A stretch of 53,547 nucleotides of DNA from Chryseobacterium scophthalmum. Its GTDB lineage: Bacteria > Bacteroidota > Bacteroidia > Flavobacteriales > Weeksellaceae. Each line of letters starts with the position of its first letter. The first letter of the stretch is position 1. Where the stretch lies: the NCBI RefSeq assembly GCF_900143185.1, contig NZ_FSRQ01000007.1:1-53547 (forward strand), given 5' to 3'. Made by a program: the position numbers and the translations under genes. The notes under the pieces are model-generated. The model made no database searches, had not been told where the DNA came from, and worked only from the letters and a program-made list of their open reading frames with translations. Below, one piece after another: positions 24,346-30,856 of the stretch.

Positions 24346-25599
24346 TTATGGGTTTACTGCAATTACATTGGTATTGATGGTTGCAATCATAGCTTCTACA
24401 GCATCTGCATACGCGCTGTGACCGCTTCCGAATGTTTTTAGATTCATTCCTTCATTATCCGGAATGTATCCGAAAATTTCGTTTTGTTCGCCTAATGCTC
24501 TAGGAACACCACCTGTGAGACCTCCAAAAATTGCCAGTTTATTCAGACCGGGAATTCTTGAAATGGCAAGTGTAGATAAAAGACCTTCTCTGTTATTCTG
24601 AAGTGCATTTAGGATATCATTACTCGTGCTGTAATTGATGATATTGGAAGTAGAACCTGCTGCTCCTTTTTCATCCAGAAATTCAAGAGTATTGTCATGT
24701 ACTCCTCTTGTATTGAAAGTATAAGCCGGTAATCCTGTATAATAAGATGCCATTGCGCTGTTTCCACCACCCAAAGAATGTCCTGTAAAAGAAGTATTTC
24801 CGTTGGTTACCTCCTTCATCTTCTTGGCGAGATTCATCGTTTTTTCTATCTGCGGAGTATGAGCTCCAAAAGCCTGCCCTCCATCTTCTATAAACCAGTC
24901 ATGATAAAACTGCATTCCTTTAGGTTCCGATCCTCGGAAAGCTACAAAATATTGTCCTGTATTATTATTTTTGTATAAAGAAGCATAAAAACCGTTATCA
25001 CGATTCGTATTAAAATCTTCAGGTTTAAAAGTTCCGGGACCAAACATTTCGTCCAGCACCGCCTGATCATCAGTATTCATTCTTGTATAATCACCAATTG
25101 GTGCAGCTTCATCAGAATTATCATTATAAGAATCCTGCGCCATAGCTGCGGCGTTGCTCAATTCAGTAATCTGAGCTGGTGTAGGAAGATGAAATTTCAC
25201 TGTTCCACCCAAAAAACAATTTAATGTAGAATTTTGAAGAAGTGGCTTTTTACCTTCAACTCTCACTTTTTGGTGTGTATTCGTCCAGTCACTTCCTTTG
25301 GTAAGAAATGAGCAAATATTCAGGCAATCATCAATAAGTGCACTTCCAGCCCAAGCTGCAGCAGCCAAAACAAATAATCCGCCCCCAAATGCAGCGGCAA
25401 TTCCAACTCCGGCAACAGCTCCGGCAATCATCATTTGCGGACAAATAAAATTGTCTTTAAAACGATCGTCTTCTGTCGCCATCAGTTTTGAGCCATTTTT
25501 AAGGTAAACGCTCGACTGAGAACTGACTCCTATTCCGATCAGCCGTCTTCCGCTGGTACACATAAGCGGAGTTTCTTGTGCGATATACAGTTGACTCAT
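24346..25599 (-). CDS. PAAR-like (DUF4280-type) lipase effector
   Basis: The 417-residue T6SS effector begins with a PAAR-like half (1-58, LYIAQETPLMCTSGRR...NFICPQMMIAG). A hydrophobic Ala/Gly hairpin (58-90) follows, then a second half (about 91-136, ending GKKPLLQNSTLNCFLGGTVKF). A class 3 lipase domain occupies 150-400. The oxyanion motif is FRGS (221-224), the nucleophile elbow GHSLGG has Ser275, and Asp328 (STSND) and His394 (GSGHSAYADAV) complete the likely triad. It probably hydrolyses phospholipids of target cells. An adaptor-like gene lies 5 bp upstream and an ankyrin lipoprotein 3 bp downstream. Confidence 0.88.
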   Translation of the reverse strand: MSQLYIAQETPLMCTSGRRLIGIGVSSQSSVYLKNGSKLMATEDDRFKDNFICPQMMIAGAVAGVGIAAAFGGGLFVLAAAAWAGSALIDDCLNICSFLTKGSDWTNTHQKVRVEGKKPLLQNSTLNCFLGGTVKFHLPTPAQITELSNAAAMAQDSYNDNSDEAAPIGDYTRMNTDDQAVLDEMFGPGTFKPEDFNTNRDNGFYASLYKNNNTGQYFVAFRGSEPKGMQFYHDWFIEDGGQAFGAHTPQIEKTMNLAKKMKEVTNGNTSFTGHSLGGGNSAMASYYTGLPAYTFNTRGVHDNTLEFLDEKGAAGSTSNIINYSTSNDILNALQNNREGLLSTLAISRIPGLNKLAIFGGLTGGVPRALGEQNEIFGYIPDNEGMNLKTFGSGHSAYADAVEAMIATINTNVIAVNP

Positions 25600-25604
25600 A
25601 TTGT

Positions 25605-26456
25605 TTATGTTATTAATTGAATATGATATCTGCAGACATACAGCATTTTTTCATTTAGCTTTTCCTTTACATGAAATACAATTTCTGATAAAACGGAATC
25701 GAGGTTATAAATATATTCTCCTTCCATCATAAGATCATATTCTAATGGAATATTTAAAGCTTTCTGATAATTTTGAGCATAAATTTCATCAAAATCTCCG
25801 GTATGGTTTTTAAGCTTTCCTAGAATGTTCATCTGAAATTTATCTTTATTATCTACAAACTGATAGTTTGTTTCGTACACTATTTTTTCTCCCGGAAAAA
25901 GAGTTGAAAGAAATTCTCTTTCTTTGAATTTCCCTTCATTTGTAAAGTTCACTCCGGTATTTGGAAAAGGATAAAAAAGTATCTGATAAAGTAGATTGGC
26001 TTTAATATTATCATCAATCCGATGAAATTGTTTATCGTAAATATTGATAATTTCGTTGTAAGAATCTTTTACCAACTGAAGAAAACGCAATTCTTTTCGT
26101 TTAATCTCTTCCCATTTTTCAATAATTACCACTTCATTTTCAATCTTATCAATCGTTTTATCTTCATTGAGAAGTAATGAGAGATTTTCAGTTGCTTTAT
26201 TGACCTGATCTAAAATTTCGTAGAAAGGTTTCATCTGAGCATCGAAATGAATATATTTTTTATCAGAAATAAGAATTTCAATATGCTTATATTCTCCAGG
26301 AATGATTTCCCAGATTTCTTCTGTTTCTGTTTCGTTTGCTTTTCCGTTGCCTAAGGTAAGGTATGACTTGACGTTTACAGAATATTTTCCGTTTCTGTAC
26401 CAAGCATATTTAAATGAATTTAATTCTTGAATTTCGTTTACTTCACTTTGATTCAT
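25605..26456 (-). CDS. T6SS adaptor-like protein (paralogue 2)
   Basis: This 283-residue protein is the shorter paralogue of the one at 20024-21082. It lacks the LysM-like head but shares ETEEIWEI, KANLLYQILFYPF...NEGKF and FDEIYAQNYQKAL, and both end in a hydrophobic LI-containing tail. It sits between hcp1 and the PAAR-like lipase effector gene (5 bp before it). The repeated placement directly before PAAR-like effectors suggests a dedicated loading factor. No signal peptide, membrane helix or catalytic motif is visible. It is not an obvious DUF1795/EagR, DUF2169 or DUF4123 chaperone. Confidence 0.6.
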   Translation of the reverse strand: MNQSEVNEIQELNSFKYAWYRNGKYSVNVKSYLTLGNGKANETETEEIWEIIPGEYKHIEILISDKKYIHFDAQMKPFYEILDQVNKATENLSLLLNEDKTIDKIENEVVIIEKWEEIKRKELRFLQLVKDSYNEIINIYDKQFHRIDDNIKANLLYQILFYPFPNTGVNFTNEGKFKEREFLSTLFPGEKIVYETNYQFVDNKDKFQMNILGKLKNHTGDFDEIYAQNYQKALNIPLEYDLMMEGEYIYNLDSVLSEIVFHVKEKLNEKMLYVCRYHIQLIT

Positions 26457-26513
26457 AACCGGAAAGTTTTGGAAATTAAGGATGATTTTACAACAAAAAT
26501 GATACTATATTGA

Positions 26514-26545
26514 AAATGTGTATGAATAGTTTTACTCATACACAT
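26514..26545 (-). terminator. hairpin after hcp1
   Basis: AATGTGTATGA pairs with TCATACACATT across a 10-nt loop. On the minus strand it is followed by TTTTC. It lies between hcp1 and the adaptor-like gene and probably lets hcp1 be made in excess over the downstream cargo genes. Confidence 0.6.
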
Positions 26546-26567
26546 TAATCATTTCATAAGCGAAAAA

Positions 26568-26972
26568 TTAAGCTCCCGGCCAAACACCTGCGTATTCAGC
26601 TCCTCCGTAATTGATTTTTTCTGCACTTACTACAAAGCTGATTAACATAGAGTTTTGGTCTATTGCATCAAAATCTACTTCGTGCTGAATAACGTATCCG
26701 TTTTCCCAGTTTAGGGTAATCAAAGTACCTTCTTCATGAGATTTGTTGAACGTAATTTCACCTGTAGTCGGTTTGTACTTGCCATTAAGCAAACTTTCAA
26801 GAATTTCAGATTTCTCTGTTGCCTCAATCGTCAATTTAATGATTGCGTTGGAAGGATCTGATGCTACACGTCCTGAAACATCTGTAGATCTCGATACGCT
26901 GTAATTAAGCTTTAGTAATTTTTGTCCTTCGCTTCCGTTGAATTTTAAGATTCCTCTTGAATTGTCTGCCAT
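26568..26972 (-). CDS. hcp: T6SS tube protein TssD/Hcp (hcp1)
   Basis: Hcp hexamers stack to form the tube that is propelled from the cell. The 134-residue protein is the Bacteroidota TssD type: MADNSRGILKFNGSEGQKLLKLNYSVSRSTDVSGRVASDPSNA..., IKLTIEATEKSEILESLL, and KSHEEGTLITLNWENGYVIQHEVDFDA. It differs from hcp2 (33176-33580) at only about a dozen positions, mostly at the C-terminus. It heads the lipase cassette. Its upstream region holds a -7 box TATCTTTG and a tandem palindrome. Confidence 0.94.
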   Translation of the reverse strand: MADNSRGILKFNGSEGQKLLKLNYSVSRSTDVSGRVASDPSNAIIKLTIEATEKSEILESLLNGKYKPTTGEITFNKSHEEGTLITLNWENGYVIQHEVDFDAIDQNSMLISFVVSAEKINYGGAEYAGVWPGA

Positions 26973-27015
26973 TTTGTAAATTTTAAACAGTTAATATTTT
27001 GTGATTTGGTTACTC

Positions 27016-27023
27016 CAAAGATA
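27016..27023 (-). promoter_or_regulatory. -7 box of hcp1
   Basis: The minus strand reads TATCTTTG, an exact match, with no TTG at the proper distance upstream. This is consistent with dependence on an activator bound at 27074-27107. Confidence 0.55.
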
Positions 27024-27073
27024 GAGCCATTGATTTCTTTTGGAACCATAAATCTGATAAATCTCAGTTTTTG

Positions 27074-27107
27074 TAGTAATACTACGATTTGATGTAGTAG
27101 TTCTACG
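27074..27107 (-). promoter_or_regulatory. tandem palindromic operator of hcp1
   Basis: GTAGTAATACTAC (27074-27086) and GTAGTAGTTCTAC (27095-27107) begin exactly 21 bp apart, two turns of the helix. The pair begins 51 bp upstream of the -7 box of hcp1. The same pair with the same spacing is found upstream of hcp2. Confidence 0.7.
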
Positions 27108-27125
27108 ACTTTTGACACGAACACA

Positions 27126-27151
27126 GAAAAACCCTTTTGTATAAAGGGTTT
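27126..27151 (-). terminator. terminator of the orphan immunity gene
   Basis: AAAACCCTTT pairs with AAAGGGTTTT around a 6-nt loop, with T-rich flanks on the minus strand, about 110 bp after the stop codon at 27261. Confidence 0.75.
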
Positions 27152-27260
27152 TAGATATTATAAAATAAAATTATCACATTTATATGATTAATTTTAAGGA
27201 ATTTTTAAGAAAGGTTTGGTATAATTAACAAATCTATTTATGCGAATTATTTTGCTGTAT

Positions 27261-27938
27261 TTATGGCTCTCTGAATGTCTGGTATTCTTTAATAATATTC
27301 CCTGTTGTAGCGTCTATCTCAACATTTTCAATTATTTGAAACATCAAAGCATTCTTTTTACCCGTATCCCAATCCAGATACCAAGTCGGTATATTTTGAT
27401 CGTTTAATTCTCGAAATACATTTGTTAATGGATCCATTAAATCCACTTTTTTGCTTAGAAGAAACTGTTCAACTTTCTCCCAAGGATAACTTTTGTACGG
27501 AATATCATAATCAACCTCTTTTATAAATTCTCCTTTTTCATTATATTCTTTCCAAATACCTTTTAAAAATCCATTATGAAAAGAAGTACCTATCATTTTT
27601 AAAAATCCATTTGCATGAAAATTTTTACTGATATTAAATGGTGATTTTTTGGTTTTTACCTCTATCGTATAGCCGTCCATTTTGGTTTTTGTAGTGTATT
27701 CATTATTTTCAAAAACCATGCTCTCGTTTTTTGTTGCTCTAACAGAATTACCATCTTCATCTATATAAGTCCAAACATTATTTTGCTGGTTTCTATTAAA
27801 TTTATCTATATCAAATCGTTCCATTGTAAATTCTTTTTTCTTCGATTCAATTTTTTTCTTTGATTCAGTTTTTTCACTTTCTTGCCCATTACAAGAATTT
27901 AAGCTGAAGAAAAGAAGGATAATTATTATTTTGTACAT
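27261..27938 (-). CDS. YwqK-like lipoprotein, orphan immunity candidate
   Basis: The 225-residue protein has a lipoprotein signal (MYKIIIILLFFSLNSC, Cys16) and a charged Lys-rich linker. YwqK/MORN-like repeats follow (NFHANGFLKMIGTSFHNGFL and KGIWKEYNEKGEFIKEVDY). It resembles in layout the immunity candidate at 28610-29260. Its ATG directly abuts the stop codon TAA (27939-27941) of a leftover effector C-terminus. Immunity genes commonly follow their effector this closely. The effector itself is gone, so this is probably a retained orphan immunity gene. Confidence 0.7.
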   Translation of the reverse strand: MYKIIIILLFFSLNSCNGQESEKTESKKKIESKKKEFTMERFDIDKFNRNQQNNVWTYIDEDGNSVRATKNESMVFENNEYTTKTKMDGYTIEVKTKKSPFNISKNFHANGFLKMIGTSFHNGFLKGIWKEYNEKGEFIKEVDYDIPYKSYPWEKVEQFLLSKKVDLMDPLTNVFRELNDQNIPTWYLDWDTGKKNALMFQIIENVEIDATTGNIIKEYQTFREP

Positions 27939-28031
27939 TTATTCTGGTTTTACTAATGTATTTTTTCTAATGATGTCCCACTGCCACTTAAAAGTGGCAT
28001 ACCTTGGATTAGTATAATCCATAATATTTTA
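27939..28031 (-). pseudogene. C-terminal remnant of a metzincin effector
   Basis: In one frame of the minus strand this reads NIMDYTNPRYATFKWQWDII, then RKNTLVKPE and stop. It matches the end of the intact effector at 29253-30854, NIMDYDLNNQKTFDKWQWKVI. It keeps the Met-turn but lacks the zinc site and everything before it. Its stop codon touches the ATG of the lipoprotein gene at 27938. A one-base shortening of an A-run at 28029-28032 separates it from the preceding frame. Confidence 0.75.
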
Positions 28032-28585
28032 TAAATCCGTTTGAAGTAGTTTCAATTCCCTGATCAGAATTAATTACAGTTTTGCCTTGCTTCACTTCAC
28101 TTGTAACATCTCCCTCAATCATTTCCGTCAATTTTCCTGTAATAAACATACTTGTATCTCCAATTACAGAAGTCATTTCATAGCTCCCACACTTTGGGTA
28201 GCGTTTAATCCTATACTTTGGGTTCTGTTCATTCCAATAGTATCAGACTGATCCATTCCTAAACTAGTGGTCATGTTTTCAGACACATTAATAAACATAT
28301 TCTTACAATTCAATGTCATCGTCTCTGGAGCAGTGATATTAATATTACTTCCCGTTGTATCGAGATGAATTTCATTACCCGATTTATCAGTAATAATAAT
28401 ACTTTCATCTTCTGTGAAAACCACTTTATGTCCGCTTCGGGTCATGATAGATTTTACACTGTTATCTGCAAATCCTCTCAAAGCTGTTCCCCATGAAACA
28501 TTCCACCCATTACAAAAGGTCTGTCGGGATGATTATGTACAAAGTTTACCATTACCTGATCTCCAACTTCAAGGATTGCAAGGAA
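28032..28585 (-). pseudogene. 3' fragment of a vgrG gene with frameshifts
   Basis: The fragment begins inside the OB-fold (EVGDQVMVNFVHNHPDRPF...GGMFHG). It continues ADNSVKSIMTRSGHKVVFTE, then a needle-type repeat region, and TGKLTEMIEGDV. It is nearly identical in DNA to vgrG2 at about 31176-31450. One C is missing at the run 28489-28492 (four C instead of five), and one A near 28175, so three frames are used. The first ~410 codons are absent. The exact join to the effector remnant cannot be placed. Confidence 0.85.
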
Positions 28586-28601
28586 CATTTTTCTTTAATA
28601 A

Positions 28602-28630
28602 AAAAAGCCTTAATAACAAGGCTCTTTTTT
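28602..28630 (-). terminator. terminator overlapping the stop of the immunity gene
   Basis: AGCCTT (28606-28611) pairs with AAGGCT (28618-28623), extended by A/T pairs and followed on the minus strand by a T-run. The stop codon of the gene ending at 28610 lies in this hairpin. Confidence 0.8.
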
Positions 28631-29260
28631 ATTAAAAATACAATGTGGAAAACGGACATCTACCGAATCTTTTAAAGTATAAATTTTCGTACTATCAATT
28701 TTCCCTTCTTTATTGTAATATTTCCATTCTCCGAATTTAAAATTGTTTCTTACTTCGCCCTCTTCTTTTATTTGAAAGTTAATGCCATTTAAGGTTTTGT
28801 AATCTTTATGATAATAGTTTTTCCAAGCTCCATTTCCCTTTTTAAATTGAGTTTCATAATTTGCTACGGCAAAAACACCACTCAAGTCACCGTTCCTATC
28901 ATAATTTATTAATCGCCAATCCATGTTATTGCTTTTCTTCTCATAATAAGAATTGATAGGCAATCCATTTTTTAGGTATACATCTTCGGAACTATTCTTA
29001 TCTTTCCTAAACTGAATAGTAATGTTTGATACAAATATTTTTTCGACTCTGTCATATAACTTTCCATTCTTTGTTGTGTATTTTTTTTTTACTTCTTTTA
29101 ATGACAGAATATTTTCTCCATCATATTTATAATTTCCCCACAAAGCTAACGAGTCACTCCTATTATCGGATGGATTAATTGGGTTAGCTGTTTTTTGTGA
29201 GTTAATTTTACAACCAATTAAAATAAATGATAGTACCAGTAAAATAAGATTCTTATTCAT
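28610..29260 (-). CDS. YwqK-like lipoprotein, candidate immunity to the metzincin effector
   Basis: I start it at ATG 29260 because the following residues, MNKNLILLVLSFILIGC, form a lipoprotein signal (Cys17). This leaves 216 residues. The body has YwqK/MORN-like strands (DWRLINYDRNGDLSGVFAV, NNFKFGEWKYYNKEGKIDS). The start codon lies inside the end of the effector gene (8-bp overlap), so the two are translationally coupled. A periplasmic lipoprotein is a suitable place to block a protease delivered to the periplasm. The overall layout is shared with the orphan at 27261-27938. The immunity role is inferred from position. Confidence 0.75.
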   Translation of the reverse strand: MNKNLILLVLSFILIGCKINSQKTANPINPSDNRSDSLALWGNYKYDGENILSLKEVKKKYTTKNGKLYDRVEKIFVSNITIQFRKDKNSSEDVYLKNGLPINSYYEKKSNNMDWRLINYDRNGDLSGVFAVANYETQFKKGNGAWKNYYHKDYKTLNGINFQIKEEGEVRNNFKFGEWKYYNKEGKIDSTKIYTLKDSVDVRFPHCIFNKKEPCY

Positions 29261-30854
29261 GATAATATTGTTTTGCTTCGTCTTGTATAACTTTCCATTG
29301 CCATTTATCAAATGTTTTTTGATTATTTAAATCATAATCCATAATATTCTCTGTAGTTTGAATTGCAAAACGATGGATATTTTTTCTTAAAACATTAATT
29401 TCATCGTTAAATCGGCTAATTTGCTCGTCAAAAATTCTTTCGTGCTCTCTTCTTAATTGAGAATTTCCGACATATTGAGCCGCATTATTTCTAAACCAAT
29501 CCCTTTTTTCTTGTTCTTTTAATATTTTTTTATTCTCAATCGCTTGAATTTCTTGATCAACTGTTAGTGTTCCATCTAAAAAGAAGTGCTCCAAACCTAA
29601 TGTATGACCGATCTCATGTGCATACGATTCAAAATGATTCAAATTTTGATTAAATATAATACAGTGCTTGTTAGCTAAGGGTACATTATAAGCAGCTCCT
29701 CCTGCAGTTGGTGAAGTTAATGGTGTTAAATACAAAAAAATTCCTTTTTTTCTTGTTAAACCAGGAAACATCAATTTAAATCTATCATTGATATAATTCA
29801 TGTACAACCCCGTATCAACTTCCATTGTTGTTTCGTTTAAAAGCATTCCCCTATAAGCATTTTCAACGGACGCATTTTTAAGAGAAATTTTTCTAAATGC
29901 CCAATCATAAGGGTTTCCATCTGTATCATAATTAAACTTAATCTGTATTAAGCCTTGATTTAAACTTTGCTTATTTAAAAAGTCTTCAAATGCTTGTAAT
30001 CCTCCTTTCGAATTTATCTGAGTGTCAATTACAGTTTCTCCAAAAGAAGCATCATCAACAATATACGTTTTTATCACATACACATTTATTGTATATTTAG
30101 GCTGGTCACTATTCTTCATAACCATCATTTTTCCCACCTCTTTTTTATCTTCTATTCCCGAGGAAGGGTCTTTAAGTTTTGCGAAGATTTTAATTTGTTC
30201 ATTTACAGTAAAGGCTCGGTTACATTTTACTTTCACTTGATTATTTGCAAGATAATAATCTCTTGTAGCAGTACCTCCGAGATTTTTGCTTTGTTTACCT
30301 CCTGCAATCAATGTGCTCAATGCAATATTCGTCGGTGTTATTACCAAATCAGAATTACTGCTTTCAAACAAAATTTCTGTTGCATCAGAAGATAAAGTTT
30401 CTAATTCTTCTACTTCTATATCTAAAGTAACCTCTTGATTCAGCATTAAATTCAGAAAACTGCAATAGTAGTCTTTTCCATAGGGCGAAATAATGTTAGA
30501 TACATCTGTTGTTTTGTATTCTATTTTTAGTTTTGTTGGATCAAGAGATAATTCTTTATTTGTTCCTCCAACGTTTGTTATCGGATAAATATATTCATCC
30601 CGTATCCAATCAAACCCAAACTCTCCATTGTATGTAGTATTTCTTCTAAAATGTATTAAAAACTTCTTTAAAACTATATTTGTTGAAATTATCGGAGGTT
30701 CTTCATTAGAAGCATAGCTCACTCCAGAATCAATTCCATTCTGTGTAAATTGATTTCCAAAGGAAGAGTTTTCAATATTTTTCCCTGCATAGGTTTTGGA
30801 AGCACCTCCGGTAGTTTCAATATAATCTCCCCCTATAAAAGATTCCTTGCCCAT
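29253..30854 (-). CDS. T6SS metzincin-type metalloprotease effector
   Basis: The 533-residue protein begins 2 bp after the vgrG2 stop. Residues 1-55 (MGKESFIGGDYIETTGGASK, then KNIENSSFGNQFTQNGIDSGVSYA) look like a short repetitive beta segment that could continue the VgrG needle and act as a loading domain. The middle (about 60-260) is beta-rich. The catalytic domain contains HEIGHTLGLEH with zinc ligands H413, H417 and H423 and catalytic Glu414. The Met-turn NIMDY lies at 503-507. This HExxHxxGxxH plus Met-turn defines metzincins. A long charged insertion (430-490) lies between. It probably degrades proteins of target cells. Confidence 0.85.
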   Translation of the reverse strand: MGKESFIGGDYIETTGGASKTYAGKNIENSSFGNQFTQNGIDSGVSYASNEEPPIISTNIVLKKFLIHFRRNTTYNGEFGFDWIRDEYIYPITNVGGTNKELSLDPTKLKIEYKTTDVSNIISPYGKDYYCSFLNLMLNQEVTLDIEVEELETLSSDATEILFESSNSDLVITPTNIALSTLIAGGKQSKNLGGTATRDYYLANNQVKVKCNRAFTVNEQIKIFAKLKDPSSGIEDKKEVGKMMVMKNSDQPKYTINVYVIKTYIVDDASFGETVIDTQINSKGGLQAFEDFLNKQSLNQGLIQIKFNYDTDGNPYDWAFRKISLKNASVENAYRGMLLNETTMEVDTGLYMNYINDRFKLMFPGLTRKKGIFLYLTPLTSPTAGGAAYNVPLANKHCIIFNQNLNHFESYAHEIGHTLGLEHFFLDGTLTVDQEIQAIENKKILKEQEKRDWFRNNAAQYVGNSQLRREHERIFDEQISRFNDEINVLRKNIHRFAIQTTENIMDYDLNNQKTFDKWQWKVIQDEAKQYYHE

Positions 30855-30856
30855 AA

